Shown here: piece by piece, positions 53,388 to 61,867 of the stretch
How positions within the stretch are numbered: the first letter of the stretch is position 1
Layout of the letters: every line of letters starts with the position of its first letter
From: Kineosporia babensis
Lineage (GTDB): Bacteria > Actinomycetota > Actinomycetes > Actinomycetales > Kineosporiaceae
Assembly (NCBI RefSeq): GCF_021129305.1
Contig: NZ_JAJOMB010000001.1
Span: 62,001-126,000 of the forward strand
Direction of reading: 5' to 3'
DNA: 64,000 bases
The notes under the pieces: generated by a model
What the model saw: only the letters and a program-made list of their open reading frames with translations
Database searches by the model: none
Told to the model about the DNA's origin: nothing
Translations under genes and position numbers: made by a program

Positions 53388-54161
53388 TCACTGTCGCCTG
53401 AAGTAGAAGTCCTGGATCGGCTGGATGCGACTGGTGCCGTCCTTCAGGGTGATCTTGACGTCGGGGTTGGGCATGCCGCTCTCAGCAAGTTGGCCGAGCA
53501 GGGTCTTGGGACGACGTTCGGGCCACCAGGCGGCGAAGTAGCCATCCTTCAAGGTGGCCTCTGCGTACACGCCGCCGGCGTCGAAGCTGATCGCGGCGAC
53601 ATCGTCTCCGACCCGGCCGGTGGCCACGTATTGCACGCCGGCGAACAAGTCCACCTTCATCACGGTGCTGGAAGTGAGGGCATCCGCTGCAGCGGGTTCC
53701 TTCACGGCGTAGCCATTGATCTGCTGTCCACTGCCGTCATAGTTGGCGGGCAGTGGCGTCTCGTCGGTGAGCAGGCAGGTCACTTCGCGTAGGCCGTCGG
53801 AGGAAACGAGGTAGGCCATGCCGAAATGCTCACCCCGAGCTTCCACGATGCGGGCTTCGAACTGCTGGTCGGGCCAGGTGTTGCACTGCTTTTCCCAGTA
53901 GGTCCATTCCTCCTGCGTCACTGGCCGGGGCTTGGACGTCCAGTCCGCGATGGCCGCGTTGCTGCCTCCGAATACCGGAGCCAGGACCGTGCCGAGCGCG
54001 GCGATCGCGGCAGCCAGGAGATAGCGCGTGCGGTGCCGCCGTTTCCCGACCGGGCCGCCTGGGGACGTGGCTGTCACCTGGGCGAACACAGCCTCGGAGG
54101 GTCTGGAGGCAGGCAGGTGCCGGGCCGGGTCGTGACGGCGCAACTGCTGTTCAAGGTTCAT
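53388..54161 (-). CDS. single-TM exported-domain protein, probable partner of the ECF sigma factor
   Basis: 257 aa. The ATG overlaps the sigma stop by one base (TGATG). A ~60-residue cytosolic head (LEQQLRRHDPARHLP) precedes a transmembrane helix (YLLAAAIAALGTVLAPVFGG), then a ~180-residue extracytoplasmic domain (TYWEKQCNTWPDQQFEARIVEARGEHFG). The layout is that of the small membrane proteins paired with ECF sigma genes in actinobacteria, whose head can sequester the sigma factor; no zinc ZAS motif is present, so an anti-sigma role is inferred only from context. Confidence 0.7.
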   Translation of the reverse strand: MNLEQQLRRHDPARHLPASRPSEAVFAQVTATSPGGPVGKRRHRTRYLLAAAIAALGTVLAPVFGGSNAAIADWTSKPRPVTQEEWTYWEKQCNTWPDQQFEARIVEARGEHFGMAYLVSSDGLREVTCLLTDETPLPANYDGSGQQINGYAVKEPAAADALTSSTVMKVDLFAGVQYVATGRVGDDVAAISFDAGGVYAEATLKDGYFAAWWPERRPKTLLGQLAESGMPNPDVKITLKDGTSRIQPIQDFYFRRQ

Positions 54162-54781
54162 CAGGCGTGTCCTTCCGCGCTGGTGGCGAGGCTGCTCGGG
54201 CCGGCAGCGCAGACGTGGGACAGGTGACGTTGCAGGGCGCGGCGGGCACGACTGAGCCGAATCCGGAAAGCAACCGGTGAGATGCCGAGTACGGCGGCGG
54301 CTTGCCCGGCGCTCAGCCCTTCCCACACGGACAGGCTCAGGGCTTCCTGCTGCGCCGGAGCGAGCCGTTGCCAGGAACTGACCAGGTCGACCGAGGTGGC
54401 CACCAGATCGTCATGCTCGAGGGTGTCGACGGCCGCGTGTTCGGCGATGCGCACCGCCAGAGCCCGCCCGCGGCGGTCCGCCCGATGCTCGGCCAGCAGC
54501 AGACGTCGGGTGATACCGAAAAGCCAGGCTCGGGCGTCGTCCAGTTCGTCCGGCAGGTCACCGAGTCGCTGCCAGGCCACCGTGAAAGCCTCGGCCACCA
54601 CGTCCTCGGCCCGTTCCGGCGGGTGCAGACGCCGGACCACGAACCTGGTCAGGTCGGCGTACGTCTGTATGTAGACGTCCCGGAACCACTCGCTGTCGCT
54701 CACACCAGTACATGTCGCTCGGGCGCTCAACGTTTCAGGCAGATCTGGCCGACCGAAATCGTGCCCACGAGCGTCTTCCAT
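54161..54781 (-). CDS. ECF RNA polymerase sigma factor
   Basis: 206 aa from ATG at 54781, which has no Shine-Dalgarno; GTG at 54703 (VSDSEWFRDVYIQTYADL) is an alternative. Region 2: LTRFVVRRLHPPERAEDVVAEAFTVAWQRL, RAWLFGITRRLLLAEHR. Region 4: LSLSVWEGLSAGQAAAVLG, ISPVAFRIRLSRARRAL. Coupled to the downstream membrane protein. Confidence 0.92.
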   Translation of the reverse strand: MEDARGHDFGRPDLPETLSARATCTGVSDSEWFRDVYIQTYADLTRFVVRRLHPPERAEDVVAEAFTVAWQRLGDLPDELDDARAWLFGITRRLLLAEHRADRRGRALAVRIAEHAAVDTLEHDDLVATSVDLVSSWQRLAPAQQEALSLSVWEGLSAGQAAAVLGISPVAFRIRLSRARRALQRHLSHVCAAGPSSLATSAEGHA

Positions 54782-54867
54782 GTGGTGTAGAGATCAAGAA
54801 CCCAATGGTGGACGTCGGTACGCACCGAGCGGTCGCAACCGCACGGCAGCGGGGTGGCCGGGTGGGC

Positions 54868-54898
54868 CCGTATCGCCCGTAGGAGAAGGGCGATACGG
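54868..54898 (-). terminator. perfect 11-bp hairpin after the GPP34 gene
   Basis: CCGTATCGCCC (54868-54878) and GGGCGATACGG (54888-54898), 9-nt loop, 20 bp past the stop of the minus-strand GPP34 gene. Confidence 0.65.
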
Positions 54899-54917
54899 AC
54901 ACCGGAGACGGCAGTTG

Positions 54918-55562
54918 TCAGCTGGAGATAGCGCCCATCGCACCGACTGCAGCGAGGCTGCGCATCGCGGCAGCGACGGCGTCGCCGGCCGGAGACTCGG
55001 CCGCGAGCGCGCGGATCTGGTCGCGCAGGTCACGGGCTGACCGGCCCGGCAGGTCTCGGCCCAGCACGGTTTTGTGGACGCTGAGGGCGAGCAGGATCGA
55101 CAGGATGGTCACGTCGTGTTCGGCCACCGGACCGCCGTCCAGCGTCTGGCGGAGGCGGGCCCGCAGGTCCTGCTCAGGGCCAGGGTCGAGGGTGGGGTAT
55201 TTGGCGGGCACGAGGCCACCGAGGAGGGCTTCGCGCAAATTGAGGACGCCCTTCTCGGCGAGGCGTTCGCCTACCGCTTTCTCCGGGTTGAGCTTTCGGT
55301 CGCGGACCAGCTGAGCGAAGGGCTTTCCGTCGAGTTCGACGAGCCGGGCGAGGGCGGTGTCGAGAACGGGGTCACCGGGCGGGGCGGGGTCCGTGACCTG
55401 GACCCGTTGGTGCTTGGTCCCGTCGAACGTGACCCGGCCGGCGGCTGCGAGGTCGGCGACAACGGCTGCGGTGAGGCCGATTCCGCGTTGTGTTCCGAAG
55501 CCTTCGCGGACACCGGTGTCGGTCGTCAGCAGGAGGAAGAGTTCCTCGCAGATCAGGGACAT
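54918..55562 (-). CDS. GPP34/GOLPH3-family protein
   Basis: 214 aa, ATG at 55562 with AAGGAG upstream. Opens MSLICEELFLLLTTDTG and continues GIGLTAAVVADLAAAGRVTF and VLGRDLPGRSARDLRDQIRAL, the actinobacterial GPP34 pattern; the eukaryotic GOLPH3 relatives bind phosphoinositides and Golgi enzymes. The bacterial role is unknown, probably membrane association. Isolated gene. Confidence 0.85.
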   Translation of the reverse strand: MSLICEELFLLLTTDTGVREGFGTQRGIGLTAAVVADLAAAGRVTFDGTKHQRVQVTDPAPPGDPVLDTALARLVELDGKPFAQLVRDRKLNPEKAVGERLAEKGVLNLREALLGGLVPAKYPTLDPGPEQDLRARLRQTLDGGPVAEHDVTILSILLALSVHKTVLGRDLPGRSARDLRDQIRALAAESPAGDAVAAAMRSLAAVGAMGAISS

Positions 55563-55710
55563 GTTGCTCCTTGTTTTCCGGCCCCTTCCAGGGGCGCGGC
55601 GGTCGGCCCTGGAAAGGGTGCTCAGACCGCACCCTAGATGCCGCCGATCCGCGGGTCGGCTTCGGGTCGATGGCCGGGGAGGCAAGCGCACGTTGGGCCA
55701 GGAACGGCTC

Positions 55711-55845
55711 AGAATTCTGATCGCCGAGGCCTTCGAGGCGTTGCTCAGCACCGAGCCGACGTTCGAGGTCGTCGCCCGGGTCGACTGCGGTGACCAGCTG
55801 CTCCCGGCAGTGGCGAAATACCGACCAGCGCCAGGGCTGGCTATG
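55711..55845 (+). pseudogene. remnant of a NarL/DesR-type response regulator receiver domain
   Basis: The plus-strand frame reads RILIAEAFEALLSTEPTFEV, then VVARVDCGDQLLPAVAKYRP, which follows the beginning of DesR-like receivers (RVLLAED..., LLSLEPDFEVVAEV, GDEVLPA, RPDV). Several residues around the first acidic pair are missing, and it ends before the phosphorylation site and the DNA-binding domain. No start or ribosome site. Likely debris of a two-component system once paired with the neighbouring ABC transporter. Confidence 0.55.
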
Positions 55846-55941
55846 ACCACCGGCGGTGGTCATAGCCAGGTTCGTTACCGGTGCGGGAGGAATGTCGTGC
55901 CCCTGGAGATCACGCGCCCACGACGTCCTTTGGTTGTAGCC

Positions 55942-57276
55942 CTAGACGGTGCGGAGGTTCTCCGGGCCCGAGGTGCTCAGGATCGCGGGCCGCACGCTCT
56001 GAGTCGCGATCAGGGCGGCCAGGGTCGCCGCCAGGACGGCGATCCCGATGGCCAGGGGGAAGGTGAGGAGCACCAGCGGCCAGCCGTACTGGACGCCGAT
56101 CACGTATCCGTAGAAGCCCCAGCCCGCCAGCGCCCCGATCAGCGTGGGAGGGAGCGCGGCAAGCAGCATCTGACGACGGACGATCCTGGAGACGATGTCC
56201 GGCGACGCCGCCAGGGCCACGAAGACTGCAGTAGACCGGGCGTTGTCCAGGATCTGCTCAGTCGCCCCCACCACCAGGGCCGAGGTGGCGACCACTGCGG
56301 CCAGGACCGCCGCCAGCGTCACGGCGCCCATTCCGGCTAGATAGAACTGCCTACTGTCAGCGCTGTATTCACTGGTTACGTTGGCCAGCATCACGGAGAC
56401 AATGCCGAACACCACCCCCACCGCGGCCATTACCCCGACAATCCGGCCGGGGGTACGCACGTCAGCCAGTAGACGCCGGGCCGCCAGCATGGTCAGCAGT
56501 CCGCCCTGTCGGGCCGCCAGCTTTCCGATGAGTAGGACCAGCCAGGGCCCCGCCGTGACCACAAAAGTGATGGCACCCAGGGGCAACAGCAGGAAGGCGA
56601 AGAACGAGTCGGCGTGGACGAACAGGAAGATGACCAGGGTGAAGACCAGCGAGGCGATCGGAGCAATGCTGCCGATCAGCGTCAGAGGGCGAGAACGCCG
56701 GCGGGTGAGGCCCAACGGCGACACGGTCGCGGGATGAGTGGCCTGCTGGGCGAGGAGACCCCCCGCCGCTCCAAGCACCACCACGAGCCCGATCCAGCCC
56801 AGGACCACAGCAATGCCCGGCGTGGGAAGAATTTTCGATCCCATGGGCATACCCGGGCCGAGCACTACCCAGAGCGCGATGTACACCGGCCCAGATGCCA
56901 GAGCGCCCCGTACGGCGGCCCGCGTCCCCTCCAGCAGAGCCAGCCGACGCAGGTCGGACCGGGTTGCCCCGGCCAGACTCAGCGCTGCAAGCCGCCGTTC
57001 GCGGGCCGCCGTACCCGTGCGCAACGCTTGGAGGGCGAAGAGCACGAAGGGGACGATCATTACCAGGACGCCGAACGCGGTCCCGGGCCGGAGACCGCCG
57101 TCGGACACGTAGCTGACGTATCCGAAGTCGTTCTGGGCCGTCAGGATCGCGATGGCGGCAAGGCTGAAGACGCCGCTGCCGGCCACGCCGAAGGACATCC
57201 GCAACGAACGGCGGCGGTCGACCTGGGTGCTGCGGCCCGACATCTCCCAGAAGAACTGGCGCGTGCTTGCGTTCAT
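55942..57276 (-). CDS. FtsX-like ABC transporter permease
   Basis: 444 aa, ~10 transmembrane helices in two FtsX-like halves (helices ~30-75, 120-190, 215-275, 300-345, 385-425). ATG overlaps the ATPase stop by ATGA. Contains ERRLAALSLAGATRSDLRRL, the cytosolic coupling segment of MacB/FtsX-like permeases. Works with the ATPase as an exporter or signal transducer; substrate unknown (antimicrobial peptide or lipid are common for the class). Confidence 0.9.
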   Translation of the reverse strand: MNASTRQFFWEMSGRSTQVDRRRSLRMSFGVAGSGVFSLAAIAILTAQNDFGYVSYVSDGGLRPGTAFGVLVMIVPFVLFALQALRTGTAARERRLAALSLAGATRSDLRRLALLEGTRAAVRGALASGPVYIALWVVLGPGMPMGSKILPTPGIAVVLGWIGLVVVLGAAGGLLAQQATHPATVSPLGLTRRRSRPLTLIGSIAPIASLVFTLVIFLFVHADSFFAFLLLPLGAITFVVTAGPWLVLLIGKLAARQGGLLTMLAARRLLADVRTPGRIVGVMAAVGVVFGIVSVMLANVTSEYSADSRQFYLAGMGAVTLAAVLAAVVATSALVVGATEQILDNARSTAVFVALAASPDIVSRIVRRQMLLAALPPTLIGALAGWGFYGYVIGVQYGWPLVLLTFPLAIGIAVLAATLAALIATQSVRPAILSTSGPENLRTV

Positions 57277-57956
57277 GCCAGCACCGCCTCAGAGACGATC
57301 ACACCGTCGAGCAGATGGATCTCCCGGTCCGCCCGGGCCGCCACCGTGTTGTCATGGGTGACCACGACCAGGGCTGCACCGGCCTTGTGAGCCTCGGTCA
57401 GCATCAGGTCCAGCAACTGACGGCCGCCGGAGGAGTCGAGGCTGCCGGTCGGTTCGTCGGCGAGAATCAGCTGGGGGCCGGTGATCAGCGCCCGGGCCAC
57501 CGCGACCCGTTGCGCCTGGCCGCCGGACATCTCGGCGGGTTCGGCTTCTGCCAGTTCCGTGGCACCGCAGCGCTCCAGCCAACCGGACGCCAGCTTGCGG
57601 GCCTCCTTGGGGTCGTGCCCCTCGAGAAGCAACGGAAGCGCGACGTTGTCAAGGCCGTTGAGTTCCGGCACCAGCTGGCCGAACTGCAGCACCAGGGAAA
57701 GCCGGCTGCGCCGCAGACGGGCCCGGTCGTCGTCGCTGGTGGCGGCCAGCGACTGGCCGAAGAGGTACGCGGTACCACTCTGCGGCCGGATCAGACCGGC
57801 CGCGACGTGCAACAGGGTGGACTTGCCGCAGCCGCTGGGGCCGGTGACCGCCAGCACCTCGCCCGGGCGAACGCTGAGGCTGACGCCCTGAACAGCAAGG
57901 GTGCGGTGGTAGGCGTGCTGGATGTTCTCCAGGACGAGGACCGGGTTCTCAGCCAT
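57273..57956 (-). CDS. ABC transporter ATP-binding protein (LolD/MacB type)
   Basis: 227 aa. Walker A TGPSGCGKSTLL, Q-loop LSLVLQFGQLVPELN, signature MSGGQAQRVAVARAL, Walker B LILADEPTGSLD, H-loop VTHD. ATG at 57956. Overlaps the PadR gene by 8 nt and the permease by 4 nt: a three-gene operon padR-ATPase-permease. Confidence 0.95.
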   Translation of the reverse strand: MAENPVLVLENIQHAYHRTLAVQGVSLSVRPGEVLAVTGPSGCGKSTLLHVAAGLIRPQSGTAYLFGQSLAATSDDDRARLRRSRLSLVLQFGQLVPELNGLDNVALPLLLEGHDPKEARKLASGWLERCGATELAEAEPAEMSGGQAQRVAVARALITGPQLILADEPTGSLDSSGGRQLLDLMLTEAHKAGAALVVVTHDNTVAARADREIHLLDGVIVSEAVLA

Positions 57957-58533
57957 GTTCCTGCTCCTTCGGCGGACTTGCATCGTTCATGAGGTGCACC
58001 GCGCCCTCGGCGGGGCCTGCGTTGCGGATCCGTTCTCCGGTCAGCTCGAGCCAGCGCAGGTCGGCGTCCAGGTGCTGGCGCCGATGGTCACGGGTGACCG
58101 AACTGCCCAGGTTCTCCGGCGCGCCCCGCTCCGGCTCGAGTGCCCGCATGGCCCGCAGGTGCACCGCTCGCTGCCGGGCCACCACGCCGCTCGGATCCGA
58201 GTTGAGGCGATAGGCCGCCAGGGTCTTGCGGATCAGCTCGTCGGCCGGGGCCCCGCCCGGGCCGTTCGGATCGACCGGTTCGGCCAGCCATCCCTGCGCC
58301 TGAGCGCGGCCGGTGGGGGTGAGTTCGTAGATGGTCCGTTCCGGACCGTCCGCCGTCTCGGTCTGCGCGACCTGGATCAGCTCATCGCGCTGGAGACGGG
58401 ACAAAGTGGAGTACACCTGCCCGAATGCCAACGGCCGCAGACCCGAGAACCACTCGTCGTGGGCGCGTTTCAGGTCGTAGCCGTGCTTCGGGCCGGGGAG
58501 GAGGAGCGCCAGGATCGCGTCGCCGGTGGCCAT
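57949..58533 (-). CDS. PadR-family transcriptional regulator
   Basis: 194 aa. Starts MATGDAILALLLPGPKHGYDLK with the winged-helix recognition region LAFGQVYSTLSRLQRDELI and ERTIYELTPTGRAQAQGWL, then a C-terminal helical dimerisation domain of the Vir/class II size. ATG at 58533. Represses or activates the downstream ABC genes in response to a ligand; the palindrome at 58549-58566 just upstream is the expected operator. Confidence 0.93.
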   Translation of the reverse strand: MATGDAILALLLPGPKHGYDLKRAHDEWFSGLRPLAFGQVYSTLSRLQRDELIQVAQTETADGPERTIYELTPTGRAQAQGWLAEPVDPNGPGGAPADELIRKTLAAYRLNSDPSGVVARQRAVHLRAMRALEPERGAPENLGSSVTRDHRRQHLDADLRWLELTGERIRNAGPAEGAVHLMNDASPPKEQEHG

Positions 58534-58548
58534 GCCGATGACTATACA

Positions 58549-58566
58549 CCGAGTACATACACTCGG
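58549..58566. promoter_or_regulatory. palindromic PadR operator
   Basis: CCGAGT-ACATAC-ACTCGG, perfect 6-bp arms, 16 bp upstream of padR, within a run of ATGTAC/GTACAT-type elements (58551-58575) that fits the ATGT-N8-ACAT-like sites of PadR proteins. Confidence 0.65.
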
Positions 58567-58681
58567 TACATACATCAGGTTCATAGTGGCGGGCGGGTGA
58601 CTTGATCCGATTTTGTCGGTGGGCTCCGATACAACTTCTTCCACCCGGAGGGGCCGGGCCAGGAAGGCAGGGGTTGTCCAG

Positions 58682-59167
58682 ATGCAGCAGACCGATCCGG
58701 TGCGCCGGAGCACAGCGCCCCAGGTGCCACCGGTCCACCCGCGCAAGCTGAACAAGGTGCCGTTCGTCGAGTTCTCCGACGGCCGGCTGCAGGGGGTGGT
58801 CTCCAGCGGGTCCGACGTCACGCGGGTGTACGTGTCGTCGATCTCGGCCGGGGACCACGGGCTGGACTGCTCCACGAACAACAACCGGCCGTGCGGCGGT
58901 CTGGGCGCCAGCCCCTGCAAACACATCCAGTCACTGCTGGCCGAGGCGGAGAACCAGTTCGGTTCGGCCCGGGTGGCGCGCTATCTCGGGATCGAGGTGG
59001 CCGAGGGCGGGGGGTTGCTCGGCGGCCTGCACCCGGTCCGGGCGAAAGGGCAGGCGGCCGAGGTGTTCAGCAGTTTCCTGCGGCATCTGGCCTATCTGGA
59101 ACTGCCGGTCAGCGTCGAGCCGCTGTCGGAGATGCAGTGGTTCCCGGCCGGGCCGGTGCAGCTGTGA
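58682..59167 (+). CDS. Cys-rich small protein, first gene of the MoxR-vWA operon
   Basis: 161 aa from ATG at 58682. Contains DCSTNNNRPCGGLGASPCKH, a Cys/Cys/CxH arrangement reminiscent of a SWIM-type zinc finger but not canonical, then a helical tail (FSSFLRHLAYLELPVSVE). Its stop overlaps the next gene's GTG start (GTGA). Presumably a zinc-binding recognition subunit of the AAA+ system downstream. Confidence 0.65.
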   Translation: MQQTDPVRRSTAPQVPPVHPRKLNKVPFVEFSDGRLQGVVSSGSDVTRVYVSSISAGDHGLDCSTNNNRPCGGLGASPCKHIQSLLAEAENQFGSARVARYLGIEVAEGGGLLGGLHPVRAKGQAAEVFSSFLRHLAYLELPVSVEPLSEMQWFPAGPVQL

Positions 59168-60507
59168 TCCTCGCCGACGCCCTGAACCGGGTGCCCGAGG
59201 GCCTGACCGAGGCGATGGCCCTGGTCGACGGGCTGGACGATGCGCTGGTCCACGGTCTGGGCCGGCCCGACGAGAGTCATCTGTCGGCGCTGGCGAATCT
59301 GGCTGCGGTGTTCGCCGGTTCGCCGCTGGCCGAGCCGGTGAACGAGGCCGTGGGCAAGATCGAGGCCGGGTCGGTCACCGACGAGCATCTGCTGGCCCTG
59401 GCCGGAGCCCGGTGCGCACTGCTGGGCGCCGCGCACGATGCCCTGCTGGCCGGACTGGACCAGGCGTTGAGCCGGACCCGGAGCGAACTGGTGGCGCTCG
59501 CGCCCCGCCGTTCGGCACCGGCCGGTGTGCGCTCGTGGCTGCGAGAGCTGGCCATCACCGGCTGGCGCGGGGTGGATCACGAGATCGCCGCGGCCGGCGC
59601 CCGGGCGGTGCCGGGCCTGTTGGAAGATCCGCAGTACCGGCGGCTGGCCGTACTGGTGGACGGCCTTGCCGCCGAACTTCGGGCAGCCGCCCCGGTGGCT
59701 ACTCAGCCGCAGGTCCCGGCCCGGCGCTGGGCTGATCTGTGGGCCCGGGCTCTGCTGACAGCTCAGGCCGATGTGCCGGTTTCGCCGGTGAACGGCCGGT
59801 TCCTGATCCTCGGCGCCGATCTGCGGGAGCACCCCACCGCCTTCCAGGTTCAGGTGCACGGCCTGCTGGAGTCGGGTGCGGAGGTTCGGCTGGCCCGCAC
59901 ATCGCTCACCGCGGCCAAGGTCGACACGATCACCGGTGCTTCGGTCTGGCGTCTACTCGAAGACTTTCCGGTGCTGCTCACCGCGCTCGCCAAGCACCAG
60001 TCCGTCGAGCTCACCGGCATGCCGCAGACCGCCTTTGGAGACCTGCTCTGGGACGATTCGCGCGCCGTGGCGGGAGAAGTCACCGATCCGTTCGCGACGG
60101 CCCGGGTTCGGCTCGGCGGTGCCGTTGCCGCTTCGGTGGCACCGCTGGAACGGCATCCGGCCGCCATTCTCGAGCCCGTGCTGCTGGAGGGGTATCAGAC
60201 CGGCGAAGGCCGCATCGATCTGGGCGGCGCCGTGCTCGACGTGGATCCGCTGCCCGCGGCCGGGCCGATAACCCCGGCCATGGTCGCCGCCTCGAGCGCC
60301 TGTATCGGGCTGTTGCGGCACGATACCGGTGGTTGGTCGGTCCGGCCACTGGCAGTCCAGGCGCTGGTGCGCAAGAAGCCGGTCGAGGCTCATACCGGCG
60401 ACTGGGCGCTGGGCCCCACCGAACCGAAGGCGGCCAAGGCCGAGGCCCTGGCCGGCGCCGCGGTGGAAGTGCTGCGCGAGCGGGCAGGAAGGTTGCTGCG
60501 CAAATGA
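59164..60507 (+). CDS. unknown helical protein of the MoxR-vWA operon
   Basis: 447 aa from GTG at 59164 (coupled by GTGA). Largely Ala/Leu-rich helical (ALVHGLGRPDESHLSALANL, GVRSWLRELAITGWRGVDH). No signal, membrane helix or enzymatic motif. Members of this genomic context carry such a protein next to the vWA and MoxR genes; I do not know its family name. The stop overlaps the vWA gene. Confidence 0.7.
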   Translation: MILADALNRVPEGLTEAMALVDGLDDALVHGLGRPDESHLSALANLAAVFAGSPLAEPVNEAVGKIEAGSVTDEHLLALAGARCALLGAAHDALLAGLDQALSRTRSELVALAPRRSAPAGVRSWLRELAITGWRGVDHEIAAAGARAVPGLLEDPQYRRLAVLVDGLAAELRAAAPVATQPQVPARRWADLWARALLTAQADVPVSPVNGRFLILGADLREHPTAFQVQVHGLLESGAEVRLARTSLTAAKVDTITGASVWRLLEDFPVLLTALAKHQSVELTGMPQTAFGDLLWDDSRAVAGEVTDPFATARVRLGGAVAASVAPLERHPAAILEPVLLEGYQTGEGRIDLGGAVLDVDPLPAAGPITPAMVAASSACIGLLRHDTGGWSVRPLAVQALVRKKPVEAHTGDWALGPTEPKAAKAEALAGAAVEVLRERAGRLLRK

Positions 60508-61844
60508 CCGACTTGCAGGCTGAAGGCCCCGGAGACGAACCGTCGGCGGCCGAGAACCGTCGCCAGGTGCTGTACTGGCGTCTGCTGGCCAGGCTTTTCG
60601 ACCCGGATGAGCAGCCCGCGCTGGAAACCGCCAGCGTCGCCGTCGTGGACGATCTCGACCTGCCGTCCGCGCTGCTCGACCCGGGCACCTCGGTGGACAA
60701 CCTGGTGCAGCGGTTCCCGCATCTGGAGGCCGAGTTCGACGGTCTGATGGCCGAGGGCGCTGGGGCGGACGGCGACAAGGACGACGAGGTCCGCCGGGCC
60801 GCGCTGGTCTCCAAGCTGCTGCTGAACGTGTTCGCCACCGGCAGCGGCAACGTCACCGCCGGGCAGCTGGGCCGTTGGCAGTCCGACGCCGGCTGGTTCG
60901 AGCGGGCCTGCGGTTTCGGCCCGGGCGAGATGCGCGGCCAGGGTTCCGGCAACGGTCTCGGCCCGGTGCTGGCCGGGATCGAGGGCGACCTGGTCAGCCG
61001 GATGAAGCTGCGCGAGGTGCTGGCCAACAACGCCCTGGCCCGGCAGCTCACGCCCAGCATGTCGCTGATCGAGCAGCTGCTGCGCGACAAGAGCAACCTC
61101 GACGGGGTGGCCCTGGCCAACGCCAAGGCGCTGATCAAGAAGTTCGTCGACGAGGTCGCCGAGGTGCTGAAGACCCAGGTGGCGCAGGCCAGCGCGGGCA
61201 CGGTCGACCGAACGGTGCCGCCCAAGCGGGTCTTCCGCAACCTCGACCTCGACCGGACGATCTGGAAGAACCTGCCGAACTGGAGCCCGAGCGACGAGAA
61301 GCTCTACGTCGACCGGCTGTTCTACCGGCAGACCGCCAAGCGGATCACCCCGGCCCGGCTGATCGTGGTGGTGGACCAGTCCGGTTCCATGGTCGACTCG
61401 ATGGTCAACTGCACCATCCTGGCCTCGATCTTCGCCGGTCTGCCCAAGGTCGACGTGCACCTGATCGCCTACGACACCCGGGCCCTCGACCTCACCCCCT
61501 GGGTGCACGACCCGTTCGAGGTGCTGCTGCGCACCAACCTCGGCGGCGGCAACGACGGGCCGGTGGCGATGGCCCTGGCCCGGCCCAAGATCGCCGACCC
61601 GCGCAACACCGTGATGGTCTGGATCTCCGACTTCTACGAGTTCGACCGGTCCCAGCCGCTGTTCGAGGGGATCGAGGCCGTGCACCGCTCCGGAGTGCGT
61701 TTCATCCCGGTCGGCTCGGTCAACAGTTCCGGTTCGCAGAGCGTGAACCCCTGGTTCCGGCAGCGGTTCAAGGATCTGGGCACCCCGGTCCTGTCCGGCC
61801 ACATCCGCAAGCTCGTCACCGAGCTCAAGAACTTCATCGCCTGA
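60504..61844 (+). CDS. vWA-domain protein (CoxE-like)
   Basis: 446 aa, ATG at 60504 inside the previous stop (ATGA). C-terminal von Willebrand A domain with an intact MIDAS: DQSGSM at ~291, distal Thr/Asp in TNLGGGNDG, and WISDFYEF. It is the expected partner of the MoxR ATPase; MoxR-vWA pairs remodel protein or metal centres. Confidence 0.92.
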   Translation: MTDLQAEGPGDEPSAAENRRQVLYWRLLARLFDPDEQPALETASVAVVDDLDLPSALLDPGTSVDNLVQRFPHLEAEFDGLMAEGAGADGDKDDEVRRAALVSKLLLNVFATGSGNVTAGQLGRWQSDAGWFERACGFGPGEMRGQGSGNGLGPVLAGIEGDLVSRMKLREVLANNALARQLTPSMSLIEQLLRDKSNLDGVALANAKALIKKFVDEVAEVLKTQVAQASAGTVDRTVPPKRVFRNLDLDRTIWKNLPNWSPSDEKLYVDRLFYRQTAKRITPARLIVVVDQSGSMVDSMVNCTILASIFAGLPKVDVHLIAYDTRALDLTPWVHDPFEVLLRTNLGGGNDGPVAMALARPKIADPRNTVMVWISDFYEFDRSQPLFEGIEAVHRSGVRFIPVGSVNSSGSQSVNPWFRQRFKDLGTPVLSGHIRKLVTELKNFIA

Positions 61845-61867
61845 AATCCGCTGAGGAGAAGACTTCC

